Shown here: positions 8,349 through 16,702 of the stretch, one piece after another
Numbering within the stretch: position 1 is the stretch's first letter
Layout: each line of letters starts with the position of its first letter
Assembly: GCF_004364555.1 (NCBI RefSeq)
Contig: NZ_SOAM01000001.1
Location: 1,426,001-1,490,000 of the forward strand
Direction of reading: 5' to 3'
DNA: 64,000 nt
From: Amnibacterium kyonggiense
Lineage (GTDB): Bacteria > Actinomycetota > Actinomycetes > Actinomycetales > Microbacteriaceae
Notes under the pieces: model-generated
Database searches by the model: none
What the model was told of the DNA's origin: nothing
What the model saw: the letters and a program-made list of their open reading frames with translations, nothing else
Translations under genes and position numbers: made by a program

Positions 8349-9607
8349 CGCGGGCCCCGGGAGCGGGCGGCCTGGCGCAGGAGTGCGTCGTGGTCCTCGT
8401 CCTGCCACGGCACGACGGTGACGTCGACGCGGCGGAGGCGGTCGAGGCGATCCGCGCGCTCCAGCTGCAGGATGCGGTGCGCGAGCCGGTGCGCCTCGTC
8501 GGCGCCCTCGAGGGTCGGCGTCGGCAGCACGTCGATCGCGACGACCCGGTGGCCCGCGTTCCGCCAGAGCACCGCGAGGCCGGCCACGTCCTCGTCGAGG
8601 AACGTCGACACCAGGAAGACGACCGCGGCGGTCGGCAGCACCGGCGCCTTGATCGTGCCGCTCGGGCGCGCGACCGTCTGCGTCACGACGGCGCGGATCT
8701 GCTCGAGCTTGCGCCTCCCGCCGCCGCTGCGGGCGCTCGCGCCGGTGCGGACGAGGTCGTGGAAGGCGACGCGGTCGCCCGCCTCCAGGTAGCTCGCGGC
8801 GATCGCCGCGACGGCCGGCCGGGCGAGGTCGAGCGACGCCGTGCCCTTGCGGGCCGGGCGGTCGCTGCCCCACTCGACGACCGCTGCGCCGACGTCGTCG
8901 CGGCTGTCGAGCACGATCACCGCGGCGGCCTCCGCGGTCGCGTCCATCCGCCGCACGATCAGCTCCGACTCCGGGCGCGGGGAGCGGGCGGTCGCGCGCC
9001 AGTCGATGCGGCGCAGCCGGTCGCCGGGCGTGAACGGGGCGAGGTCGCGGAAGTCGAGGCCGTCGCCGAGCCGCCTCGCCGCGTGCCCGCCGGGACGGTT
9101 CGTCAGGCGGTGCGGCAGGAGGAGGGAGGTCACCCGCTCCCGCTTCGGCGCGATCGTCGCGCGGGCGACCTGCGGGTCGAGGTGCTGCACCAGGTCGGCT
9201 CCGGCCGCGAACAGCTGACCGCCGACGCGGAGCACCTCCTGCGGGCCGCTGTGCAGGACGGGGAGGCGCGCCTCGAGGGAGGCGGCGGTCCTCGAGCTGA
9301 CGACCACGGTGGTGGTCGGCTCCTCGTAGGCGCCGGCGGCGAGCACGGCGAAGTCCGCGCCCGCGGCGCCCTCCACCCGCACCCGCACGACGACGTCGTC
9401 GTCCTCCACGGCGACGGCGACGGCGACCGACGCGGTGCCGACGGGGCGGCGGAGGGCGACCGCCGCGGTCGCCGCGAGCGGCAGGCCGAGCAGGGCGACG
9501 TCCGCGCGACCGAAGCCCAGCCCGACGCCGAGGACGACGATCGCGAGCATCCCGAGCGCGGCCCCGCCGCCGCGGCGGTACCAGCGCTCCTGCGTCGGCG
9601 CGCTCAC
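8345..9607 (-). CDS. DUF58 domain protein
   Basis: A 420-residue protein with an N-terminal membrane hairpin (about residues 15-55), a beta-rich region, and the DUF58 signature LAPFTPGDRLRRIDWRATAR at residues 189-208. After it, a von Willebrand A-like fold begins with VIVLDSRDD (near 225) and ends near residue 360. DUF58 proteins are the usual partners of MoxR AAA ATPases and are thought to help assemble or modify other proteins at the membrane. GTGA overlaps with the genes on both sides show one coupled operon. Confidence 0.9.
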   Translation of the reverse strand: MSAPTQERWYRRGGGAALGMLAIVVLGVGLGFGRADVALLGLPLAATAAVALRRPVGTASVAVAVAVEDDDVVVRVRVEGAAGADFAVLAAGAYEEPTTTVVVSSRTAASLEARLPVLHSGPQEVLRVGGQLFAAGADLVQHLDPQVARATIAPKRERVTSLLLPHRLTNRPGGHAARRLGDGLDFRDLAPFTPGDRLRRIDWRATARSPRPESELIVRRMDATAEAAAVIVLDSRDDVGAAVVEWGSDRPARKGTASLDLARPAVAAIAASYLEAGDRVAFHDLVRTGASARSGGGRRKLEQIRAVVTQTVARPSGTIKAPVLPTAAVVFLVSTFLDEDVAGLAVLWRNAGHRVVAIDVLPTPTLEGADEAHRLAHRILQLERADRLDRLRRVDVTVVPWQDEDHDALLRQAARSRGPR

Positions 9608-10590
9608 CGGACGCCGACGCGGCCGACGACCGGCGGCCCGGCGACCTCCGCGACCGCGTGCCGTACGACGTCCGCCGGGTCGAGGCCCGACGCCCACGCC
9701 TGCGCGGTGAGGGTCAGCCGGTGCGCGAGCACGGGGACGGCGCAGCGCTTCACGTCCTCCGGGGTCACGAACTCGCGGCCGTCGAGCACAGCGAGCGCCC
9801 GCCCGAGCAGCAGCAGCCCCTGCGAGCCGCGCGGGGAGGCGCCGACCTGCACCTGCGCGACGGTCCGCGTCGCCGCGGCGAGGTCGACGCAGTAGGTGAT
9901 CACGTCGTCGTCGACGAACACGGCCTCGACCGCGGCCTGCATCGCGAGCAGCGTGCGGGCGTCGATGACCGGTGCGATCGGCGCCGCCTCGTGCCGCCGC
10001 TGCACGCGGTTCCGCAGCACCTGCGACTCGCCGCCGCGGTCCGGGTAGCCGACGGACAGCCGGACGAGGAACCGGTCGAGCTGCGCCTCCGGGAGCGCGT
10101 AGGTGCCCTCGTACTCGATCGGGTTCGAGGTCGCGACGACGTGGAAGGGGCGGGGGAGCGGGAGGCTGCGGCCCTCGATCGTGACCTGCCCCTCCGCCAT
10201 CGCCTCGAGCAGCGCGGACTGCGTCTTCGGCGAGGTGCGGTTGATCTCGTCCGCGAGGAACAGCCCGGTGAAGACGGGGCCGGGGCGGAACTCGAACTCG
10301 CGGGTCGCGGGCGCGTAGACGAACGAGCCGGTGATGTCGGAGGGCAGCAGGTCCGGCGTGCACTGGAGGCGGCGGAAGTCGAGCCCGAGCGCGGTCGCGA
10401 GGCTGCGCGCCGCGAGCGTCTTGCCGAGTCCCGGTGCGTCCTCGAACAGCACGTGCCCGCCCGCGAGCACGGTGCCGAGCGCGAGCTCGAGGGGGTCGCG
10501 CATCCCGACGACGACGGTGCCGACGCGGTCGAGGACCTCCCGGCCGATCGCGGCGACGTCGGGGATGGAGAGCTGCGGGTCAGTCGGCAC
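9604..10590 (-). CDS. MoxR-family AAA+ ATPase
   Basis: A 328-residue AAA+ ATPase. Walker A APGLGKT is at residues 52-58 (preceded by HVLFED), Walker B LFLADEINR is at about 110-118, the sensor-1 region is VVATSNPIEYEGTYALPEAQLDRF, and there is a C-terminal lid domain (FVTPEDVKRCAVPVLAHRL). MoxR proteins act as chaperones that activate or assemble metal or cofactor enzymes and envelope complexes. The GTG at 10590 lies inside the end of the preceding gene (11-base overlap). The partner is the DUF58 gene directly downstream. Confidence 0.95.
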   Translation of the reverse strand: MPTDPQLSIPDVAAIGREVLDRVGTVVVGMRDPLELALGTVLAGGHVLFEDAPGLGKTLAARSLATALGLDFRRLQCTPDLLPSDITGSFVYAPATREFEFRPGPVFTGLFLADEINRTSPKTQSALLEAMAEGQVTIEGRSLPLPRPFHVVATSNPIEYEGTYALPEAQLDRFLVRLSVGYPDRGGESQVLRNRVQRRHEAAPIAPVIDARTLLAMQAAVEAVFVDDDVITYCVDLAAATRTVAQVQVGASPRGSQGLLLLGRALAVLDGREFVTPEDVKRCAVPVLAHRLTLTAQAWASGLDPADVVRHAVAEVAGPPVVGRVGVR

Positions 10591-11113
10591 GGGACGTCCT
10601 GTCTTCGGGGATCGCGCGGGCGGGGCCGAGCGGTTCGGGCGGCGGGAGGCGCTCGACGGCGCGGAGGGCCGCGTCGAAGGCGCGCGGGGTGACGGGCTTC
10701 TCACGGTCGGGGCGGAGGACCGCCCACGCGTCGGCGCCGAGGAGGGCGGCGATGGCCCTGTCGTCCTCCGGGCGCTCGACGTCGAGGCCGTGCTCCGCGA
10801 GGCGGCGGGCGGCGACCGTGCGGACCCGGGCGATCGCGATGCCACGGATGTGGTCGCGGTGCTCGACCATCGACCAGGCGAGCTGCTCGAGGTCGCGGCG
10901 GCCGCCGGTCGGCGGGTCGACGTCGGGCGGCTCGAGGTCGGCGGGCGGCACGACGCTGCGCTGCGTGAGCAGGATGAACGCGACCGCGAAGACGCCGCAG
11001 CCGACCGTGATCGCGTGCGGGCCGTCGAGGCCGAGCACCCGCGCGGCGCCCCCGACGAGGCCGGCGACGAACGCCGCGACAACCGCGACGCGGACGATCA
11101 GGCCGACGGTCAT
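10580..11113 (-). CDS. Membrane-anchored protein of the MoxR/DUF58/DUF4129 operon, function unknown
   Basis: A 177-residue protein with two N-terminal membrane helices (about residues 4-25 and 33-50) and then a cytoplasmic helical part (RDLEQLAWSMVEHRDHIRG onwards) ending in a proline-rich tail. I do not recognise a named domain. Similar unnamed genes occur between DUF4129 and MoxR genes in actinobacteria. The ATG at 11113 overlaps the DUF4129 stop by 4 bases and was chosen over an upstream in-frame start for that reason. Probably a structural partner of the operon. Confidence 0.78.
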   Translation of the reverse strand: MTVGLIVRVAVVAAFVAGLVGGAARVLGLDGPHAITVGCGVFAVAFILLTQRSVVPPADLEPPDVDPPTGGRRDLEQLAWSMVEHRDHIRGIAIARVRTVAARRLAEHGLDVERPEDDRAIAALLGADAWAVLRPDREKPVTPRAFDAALRAVERLPPPEPLGPARAIPEDRTSRAD

Positions 11114-11847
11114 GCGTCCACCCGCTCCCACGACGTCTCGAGCACCCGGAGGGCCTGCTGCGCGGCGGACGCGTCGGCGGCGGCGACCACCCCGTCGCCG
11201 AACCGGGCGCGGAGGTAGAGCCCGAGCAGCGTCCGGGACGCCGCCCGGTCCGCGCCGGTGCGGCTCAGCACGCGGCCGGTGAACTCGGTCGGGGTCTCCG
11301 CAGGGGAGCGGGCGAGGCCGGCGTCCTCCGCCGCCTGCTGCAGGCCGAGCCAGGCGCGGATGACGGCGTCGCTCGGCTCCCGGTCCTCGTCGAAGGCGGC
11401 CAACGCGGCGGCGATGCCGCGGAGGACCGTCGGGGCGTCGGCGACCTGCGGCTCGGCGTCGAGCGCCGCGGTGCCGCGCAGGCCGATCCGCTTCCGGCGG
11501 CCGCGGACGGCGGAGAGGATCAGGCGGATCAGGAGGAACGCGATCGCCAGCCCGACCAGGGCGGCGAGCACCAGGATGATCGTGCCGATCGTGGAGTTCA
11601 CGTCGATGCGGGGCATCCCCTGGCCCTGCGGCGGCAGCGTCGCGACCGGCTGCACCGGCGTCGGCGGCTCGACCGGCTGACCGCCGCCGTTCGAGCCGAA
11701 GAGCGGCACGACCAGCGCGGGGCCCTCGAGGGCCGTGCTCAGGACGACGACCGCGGCGCCCGCGACGACGAGCGGCAGCAGCCAGCGGCCGGTCGCTCCG
11801 CGGCGGACCGGGGCCGCGCCGTCGGGCTCCCCGTCCTGTCGGCGCAC
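11110..11847 (-). CDS. DUF4129 domain membrane protein
   Basis: A 245-residue protein with one N-terminal membrane helix (about residues 21-42), an extracytoplasmic proline-rich stretch, a second helix (about 85-110), then a cytoplasmic DUF4129 domain (about 135-235) ending in TEFTGRVLSR...LLGLYLRARFG. DUF4129 proteins often travel with transglutaminase-like, DUF58 and MoxR genes; no transglutaminase is present here. The GTG start has a TAGCCT -10 box 6 bases upstream, so the whole operon from 11847 to 7815 is likely transcribed leaderless from this point. Confidence 0.85.
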   Translation of the reverse strand: MRRQDGEPDGAAPVRRGATGRWLLPLVVAGAAVVVLSTALEGPALVVPLFGSNGGGQPVEPPTPVQPVATLPPQGQGMPRIDVNSTIGTIILVLAALVGLAIAFLLIRLILSAVRGRRKRIGLRGTAALDAEPQVADAPTVLRGIAAALAAFDEDREPSDAVIRAWLGLQQAAEDAGLARSPAETPTEFTGRVLSRTGADRAASRTLLGLYLRARFGDGVVAAADASAAQQALRVLETSWERVDA

Positions 11848-11853
11848 CAGCCG

Positions 11854-11859
11854 AGGCTA
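11854..11859 (-). promoter_or_regulatory. -10 box (TAGCCT) of the DUF4129-MoxR-DUF58 operon
   Basis: Read on the minus strand, TAGCCT is followed by 6 bases and then the GTG at 11847. This is the spacing of a leaderless promoter, and no other promoter-like box lies in the 58-base gap. Confidence 0.5.
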
Positions 11860-11905
11860 GTTGCCGATCCGCATCGATCCGGCCCGCGACCCCCGACTGC
11901 CGGGG

Positions 11906-12127
11906 TCAGCCCGCCGACGCGCTCGCGATCGGTCCCTCCGCCGAGCGCCACAGGTCGATCCGGTCGCGGCGCTGCTCCTGCGTCATCCACCCCGGGCCGG
12001 GCGCGATCACCCGCGCGTGGAGTCCCGCGCCCTCGACGAGCGCGACCGCGTCCGCCTCCTCGAGGCCGATCAGGTCGGCCTCGTGCTCCTCGAGCCAGGC
12101 CTCGGCTCGGATCGGCGGGCATTCCAT
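11906..12127 (-). CDS. I78-like peptidase inhibitor family protein
   Basis: A 73-residue small protein. The segment LIGLEEADAVALVEGAGLHARVIAPG followed by RRDRIDLW matches the layout of the I78 (potato inhibitor I-like) family: a helix starting with a glycine-leucine turn, a strand with arginine and valine, then DRI(D/N)L. No signal peptide is visible, so it would act in the cytoplasm. The ATG is in good context only by elimination; no strong ribosome site is visible. It stands alone between the DUF4129 operon and the amidohydrolase. Confidence 0.65.
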   Translation of the reverse strand: MECPPIRAEAWLEEHEADLIGLEEADAVALVEGAGLHARVIAPGPGWMTQEQRRDRIDLWRSAEGPIASASAG

Positions 12128-12156
12128 CCATCGAGTATGCGGTGCCGGCGTGCGGG

Positions 12157-12232
12157 GGTCAGGACCGCGTGGCCGGTTCAGGACGGATCCGACAGGTCGG
12201 TCCTGAACGCGGCGCACGGTCCTGATCGCGGT
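12157..12232. repeat. Nested inverted repeat with TCAGGAC arms
   Basis: An inner pair GTTCAGGAC (12176-12184) and GTCCTGAAC (12200-12208) lies within an outer imperfect pair (GGTCAGGACC near 12157, GGTCCTGATC at 12218). It sits just upstream of the inhibitor gene and about 100 bases past the amidohydrolase 3' end. Arms with the same ATCAGGAC word recur in the hairpin at 45339-45411. Confidence 0.6.
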
Positions 12233-12233
12233 T

Positions 12234-12279
12234 CGGGGTGATCTCGAGGCCCGCTTCGCTCGCACCTCGATCAGCGGGG
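12234..12279. repeat. REP-like dispersed element, copy 1
   Basis: The stretch contains TCTCGAGGCCCGCTTCGCTC followed by GCACCTCGATCAGCGGGG. It matches the element at 15508-15543 apart from a few bases. This word is, to my knowledge, a common intergenic element in Microbacteriaceae. Confidence 0.6.
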
Positions 12280-12333
12280 TCGGCGCGCGTGCAGTGCGCG
12301 TGCGGCGCGAGTGCCGAGCGGGGGCGGAGGCCC

Positions 12334-13962
12334 TCAGCCCTCCGCGACGACCTCGCCGCCGACGGCGGTCGCGACGACGCGGGCCGCGCCGATCTCGTTC
12401 ACCGGGGCTGCCGTGATGTCGCGGTCCAGGACCGCGAGGTCGCCCGCGAGGCCCGGCACGAGGCGGCCTGCGCGCTGCTCGTCGTGGTTCACGTACGCGG
12501 TTCCGGCGGTGTACGCCGTCAGGGCGTCGCCGAGGGAGAGCGCCTGCTCGCCGTAGAGCGGGTCCTGCCGCGGAGCGCCGTGGGCCGCGCGGTTCACCGC
12601 GACGTGGAGGATCTCGAGCGGGTTCGCCGTCGTCACCGACCAGTCGCTGCCGAACGCGATCCGCGCGCCGGCCCGGGCGAGGGAGCCGAAGGGGTACTGC
12701 CAGCGGGCGGCCTCCGGGCCGAGGAACGGGATCGCCAGCTCGTCCATCTGCGGCTCGTGCGCGGCCCAGAGCGGCTGGGCGTTCGCGATCGCACCGAGCG
12801 CCGCGAAGCGCGGCACGTCGTCCGGGTGCACGACCTGCAGGTGCGCGAGGTGATGCCGGGCGTCGCGCACGCCGTTCGCGGCGCGGGCCGCCTCGATCGC
12901 GTCCAACGCCTCCCGCACCGCCCGGTCGCCGAGCGTGTGGAGGTGGACCTGGAAGCCCTCCGCGTCGAGCGCCGTCACCGCCCGGGTCAGCAGCTCGGGA
13001 TCGACGAAGCTCTTGCCCGCGTTGCCGGAGTCGTGGCCGTCGTGGTCGAGGTAGTTGCGGAGCATCGCGGCGGTGAAGTTCTCCGCGACGCCGTCCTGCA
13101 TGATCTTCACGCTCGTCGCGCGGAAGCGCTCCCGACCGGCGGCGAGTGCGCGGCGCTCGACGAGCTCCGGCACCTGCTCGAGCCCGCGGTCCCGCTCCCA
13201 CCAGAGCGCACCGACCACGTGCGCGACGATCTCGCCGCGGTCCGCGAGGCGGAGCGAGGACGCGAGCAGGTCGGGCAGGCCGTGGACGACGCCGATCATC
13301 GCGTCCTGCCAGCCCGTGATGCCCCAGGCGAGCAGGCGGCGCTGCGCGATCCGGAACGCCTCGTCGATCTCGTCCTCGGTCGTCGGCGGGAGGAGGTCGG
13401 AGACGAGGTCCATCGCCCCCTCCTGCAGCATGCCGATCGGCGCGCCGGACGCGTCGCGCTCGATGCGGCCGTCCGCCGGATCCGACGTCGACGCGGTGAC
13501 GCCGGCGCGCTCGAGGGCCGCGGTGCTGACCCACGCGCCGTGGCCGTCGCGGTTCGCGAGGTAGGCGGGACGGCCCCCGGTCACCGCGTCGAGTGCGGCC
13601 GCGGTCGGGACGCCGCCCGGGAACAGCTCGAGCGACCAGCCGCCGCCGCGGATCCACTCGAGGTCCGGGTTCGCCGCGCTGTACGCGGCGATGCGGGCGA
13701 GCGCGTCCTCCGCGGTGCGCGCCTCGGAGAGGTCGAGCCGGAGGAGGTCGATGCCCGCGTGGTACGGGTGGACGTGGCTGTCCTGGAACCCGGGCACGAC
13801 GAGCCCGCCGCGGGCGTCGAGCTCCGCGGTGCCGGGCTTCGCGCGCTCGAGGGCGTCCGCGCCGATCGCGGCGATCACCCCCTCCTGCACGAGCAGGGGC
13901 GCCTCGACGACGCCGGTCGGGGTGAAGAGGCGGCCGTCGGCCACGAGCAGGTCTCCGGTCAC
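12334..13962 (-). CDS. Amidohydrolase of the YtcJ type
   Basis: A 542-residue metal-dependent amidohydrolase: an N-terminal beta sandwich, then GGLVVPGFQDSHVHP with metal ligands His63 and His65. Further candidate ligands lie in FQVHLHTLGDRA and ARHHLAHLQ, and an Asp in RIAFGSDWSV near residue 445 closes the site. YtcJ-like enzymes hydrolyse amides or formamide-like substrates; the exact substrate is unknown. The GTG overlaps the stop of the upstream amine-oxidase-like gene (GTGA), so the two are coupled and probably act on the same compound. Confidence 0.88.
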   Translation of the reverse strand: MTGDLLVADGRLFTPTGVVEAPLLVQEGVIAAIGADALERAKPGTAELDARGGLVVPGFQDSHVHPYHAGIDLLRLDLSEARTAEDALARIAAYSAANPDLEWIRGGGWSLELFPGGVPTAAALDAVTGGRPAYLANRDGHGAWVSTAALERAGVTASTSDPADGRIERDASGAPIGMLQEGAMDLVSDLLPPTTEDEIDEAFRIAQRRLLAWGITGWQDAMIGVVHGLPDLLASSLRLADRGEIVAHVVGALWWERDRGLEQVPELVERRALAAGRERFRATSVKIMQDGVAENFTAAMLRNYLDHDGHDSGNAGKSFVDPELLTRAVTALDAEGFQVHLHTLGDRAVREALDAIEAARAANGVRDARHHLAHLQVVHPDDVPRFAALGAIANAQPLWAAHEPQMDELAIPFLGPEAARWQYPFGSLARAGARIAFGSDWSVTTANPLEILHVAVNRAAHGAPRQDPLYGEQALSLGDALTAYTAGTAYVNHDEQRAGRLVPGLAGDLAVLDRDITAAPVNEIGAARVVATAVGGEVVAEG

Positions 13963-15371
13963 GAGTCGAACCCCAGTCCCACGGCGTCGAGCGTGCGGAG
14001 GAACGCGCCGCGACGCCCCTCCCGGTGGTCGGCGCGGTTCAGCGCGAAGCGGGTCGCCTGCACCGCGGGCCAGGTCGCGGGCTCGGGCGGGAAGGGCAGC
14101 GGCGTGGAGCGGACCATCTCGTTCGTCGTCCGTCGCGTCTGAATCCCCTCGAGCAGGTCGAGCATCACGTCCGCCGCGTAGTGGGTCGCTCCGACGCCGA
14201 GCCCGGTGAAGCCGAGCGCGTAGCTCACGCGGTCGCCCCAAGCGGTGCCGAAGAAGGCGCAGAACCGGCTGCAGGTGTCGATCGCGCCCGCCCAGCGGTG
14301 CTCGAAGCGGACGTGCTCGAGCTGCGGGAAGGTCGTGAAGAAGTGCTGCGCGAGCTTGCGGAAGGTCTCCGGCCGCTCCTCGTACTCCCGTCGGATCCGG
14401 CCGCCGTAGTGGTAGATCGCGTCGTAGCCGCCCCAGAGGATCCGGTCGTCGTCCGTGAGCCGGTAGTAGTGGAACTGGTTCGCGCTGTCGCCGATGCCCT
14501 GCCGGCCGCTCCAGCCGATGGCGGCCCGGTCGGCCGCTGAGAGGGGCTCAGTCATCAGCACGTAGTCGTAGACGGGGACCGTGAAGAGGCGGAGGCGCTT
14601 CAGCAGCGTCGGGAACGCGTTCGTGGCGAGCGCGACCCGGTCCGCGACGACCTGCGCCCGCGCGGTCGTGGCGATGACGCCGGTGACGCTGCGCTCGATG
14701 CCGCGGACCGGGGAGTCCTCGAACAGCTCGACCCCCTCCGACGCGCAGGCGTGGGCGAGCGCGTCGACGAGGCGTGCCGGGTCGACGAGCGCGGCGTCGC
14801 GCGGCATGAGCACGCCGCCGAGGTAGGTGGGGGAGGCGACCTCCTGCCGCATCGCCGGCCCGTCGAAGAACACGGCGCGCTCGCCGTCGACGTCCTCCTG
14901 CAGCCACGGGACCTGGTGCGGCTCGGTCGCGACGCCGTACACGCCGCTGCGCTCCCAGTCGGCGTTCCGCTCGAAGCCGAGCACCGCCGACTCCATCGCG
15001 TCGAGGTTCTCGAGCCCGTCGGCGTCGAGGGCGTCGTAGTCCGTGGCGAAGCGGGTGCGGCCGTTGCTCTCGCCGTGGGTGAGGCTCGCCTCCACGAATC
15101 CGCCGTTGCGGCCCGAGGCCGCCCAGCCGTTCGTGCGCGCCTCGAGCACCACGACGCGGGCGCCCGGGTTCCGGCGCTTCGCCTTCAGGGCCGTCCAGAG
15201 GCCGGTGTAGCCGCCGCCGATGACGAGCAGGTCGCAGGCGAGGTCCGCGGTCAGCGCGGGGCGCCGGTCGCCCGGGGTGCGGTCGAGCCAGAAGCTGCCC
15301 TGGCGGCTGGCGGCGAGTGCGGTGTCGACGAGCCGGTCGTCGATCGGGCGGTCGAACACCGTCTGCGTCAT
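13959..15371 (-). CDS. FAD-dependent amine oxidase, gamma-glutamylputrescine oxidase-like (DAO family)
   Basis: A 470-residue flavoprotein of the D-amino-acid oxidase fold. The FAD motif VIGGGYTGLWTALKAKRRNP is at about residues 50-69, followed by ASGRNGGFVEASLTHG, characteristic of PuuB-type gamma-glutamylputrescine or amine oxidases. The C-terminal flavin contact is ALGFTGLGVGATHYAADV. It would oxidise an amine to an aldehyde with peroxide release. Coupled by a 4-base overlap to the downstream amidohydrolase. No puuA/C/D genes are near, so a polyamine role is only a family-level guess. Confidence 0.88.
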   Translation of the reverse strand: MTQTVFDRPIDDRLVDTALAASRQGSFWLDRTPGDRRPALTADLACDLLVIGGGYTGLWTALKAKRRNPGARVVVLEARTNGWAASGRNGGFVEASLTHGESNGRTRFATDYDALDADGLENLDAMESAVLGFERNADWERSGVYGVATEPHQVPWLQEDVDGERAVFFDGPAMRQEVASPTYLGGVLMPRDAALVDPARLVDALAHACASEGVELFEDSPVRGIERSVTGVIATTARAQVVADRVALATNAFPTLLKRLRLFTVPVYDYVLMTEPLSAADRAAIGWSGRQGIGDSANQFHYYRLTDDDRILWGGYDAIYHYGGRIRREYEERPETFRKLAQHFFTTFPQLEHVRFEHRWAGAIDTCSRFCAFFGTAWGDRVSYALGFTGLGVGATHYAADVMLDLLEGIQTRRTTNEMVRSTPLPFPPEPATWPAVQATRFALNRADHREGRRGAFLRTLDAVGLGFDS

Positions 15372-15455
15372 GCGGATCCCGTCGTGATCGGAGGCGTCCA
15401 CTGAGCGTATCGACGGTCGTGTTTCGCCCGCGCTACGGATTCCGTGTGTTCGCGG

Positions 15456-15539
15456 CTGGTTGAGCCGGGCGCCCCGCGCCCGTGTCGAGACCATGTGCGG
15501 CAGTGGTCTCGCGGCTCGCTGCGCTCGCACCTCGACCAG
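15456..15539. repeat. REP/BIME-like element, copy 2
   Basis: Outer arms CTGGTTGAG and CTCGACCAG enclose an inner GTCGAGACC/GGTCTCGCGG pair, and the right half contains GCTCGCTGCGCTCGCACCTC, the same word family as 12234-12279. It fills most of the 182-base gap upstream of the oxidase gene, beyond the 3' end of the BenE-type transporter. Confidence 0.65.
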
Positions 15540-15553
15540 CGGGACGGTCGACC

Positions 15554-16702
15554 TCAGCGGCGGACGGTGAACACCGCGAGGGCGACGGCGCCCGCCAGGA
15601 GGCCCCAGAACGCGCTGCCGACCCCGGCGACCGCGATGCCCGAGCCGACGACGAGGAACGTGATCGCCGCGGGCACGCGGGTGTCCGGCCGGGCGATCGC
15701 GGAGGAGATCGCGCCGATGAACGCGCCGAGCAGGGCGAGCCCGGCGGCGGCCTCGACGAGGGCCGGCGGCCGGTCGCCGATCAGCCCCGCGACGACGCCG
15801 GCGATCGCGGCGAGCACCAGGTAGGTGCAGCCGGAGGCGACGCCGGAGATCCACCGCCGCGAGCGGTCCTCGCCCGCGTCCGGGCCGATCATGATCGCCC
15901 CGGTGATCGCGGCGAGGTTCAGCTGCACCCCGCCGAACGGCGCGGCGACCGCGCTGCCGATGCCCGACGCGACGAGCGCGAAGCGGGTGGGCGGCACGTA
16001 CTCGTTCGCGCGGAGGACGGCGAGCCCGGGCAGCTGCTGGCCCGCCATCGTCACGAGGTAGAGCGGCACCCCGAGCGCGACGATCCCGAGCGGGTCGGGC
16101 GCGGGTGCGGTCAGGACCGGCGCCGGCGGCAGCACCTGCCCCGCCGACCCCTGCAGGACGGTGATCACGATCGCGGCCACGATCACCGCGGGCCCGGCGG
16201 CCCGCGGCGCGAGCCGGGACAGGACGAGCCAGCCCGCGACGAGCGGCAGCACGGTGACCGGCGACACGACGGCCTCCCGGACCGGCGCCAGGCAGAACGG
16301 CAGCAGCACCCCGGCGAGCAGCCCGCCCGTGAGCGCGGACGGGATCCGGTCGATCGCGCGCGTCAGCACCGGGATCGCGCCGGTCGCGATGCCGAGCGCC
16401 GCCGCGAGCAGGAACGCGCCGACCGCGGTGCCGAAGGATCCGGGGTGGGCGGCCACGAGCAGTGCGGCGCCGGGCGTCGACCACGCGAGGCAGAGCGGGA
16501 TCCGGAGGCGCAGCGACGCCGCGATCGACAGCACGCCGATCACGACGCAGAGCGCCGCGAGCCCCGACGCGGCCTGCGCCGCGCTCGCCCCGGCGGCGGT
16601 CAGGCCCGCGAGCAGGACGGCGACCGAGCCGAAGAACCCGGTGACGGTGCCGACGACGCCGGCGAGCGCCGGCTGCGCGACGGCGCCGCGCGCCGCGGTC
16701 AC
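15554..16702 (-). CDS. BenE-family (benzoate/H+ symporter-like) membrane transporter
   Basis: A 382-residue protein with about ten to twelve hydrophobic helices and few charged loops. Phrases such as PALAGVVGTVTGFFGSVAVL, SAASLRLRIPLCLAWSTPGAALL and PFGGVQLNLAAITGAI are typical of the BenE family, related to aromatic-acid and purine transporters. The GTG overlaps the cofD stop (GTGA), so transporter and cofD are coupled, an unexpected pairing. No aromatic degradation genes are nearby, so the substrate is open. Confidence 0.85.
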   Translation of the reverse strand: MTAARGAVAQPALAGVVGTVTGFFGSVAVLLAGLTAAGASAAQAASGLAALCVVIGVLSIAASLRLRIPLCLAWSTPGAALLVAAHPGSFGTAVGAFLLAAALGIATGAIPVLTRAIDRIPSALTGGLLAGVLLPFCLAPVREAVVSPVTVLPLVAGWLVLSRLAPRAAGPAVIVAAIVITVLQGSAGQVLPPAPVLTAPAPDPLGIVALGVPLYLVTMAGQQLPGLAVLRANEYVPPTRFALVASGIGSAVAAPFGGVQLNLAAITGAIMIGPDAGEDRSRRWISGVASGCTYLVLAAIAGVVAGLIGDRPPALVEAAAGLALLGAFIGAISSAIARPDTRVPAAITFLVVGSGIAVAGVGSAFWGLLAGAVALAVFTVRR

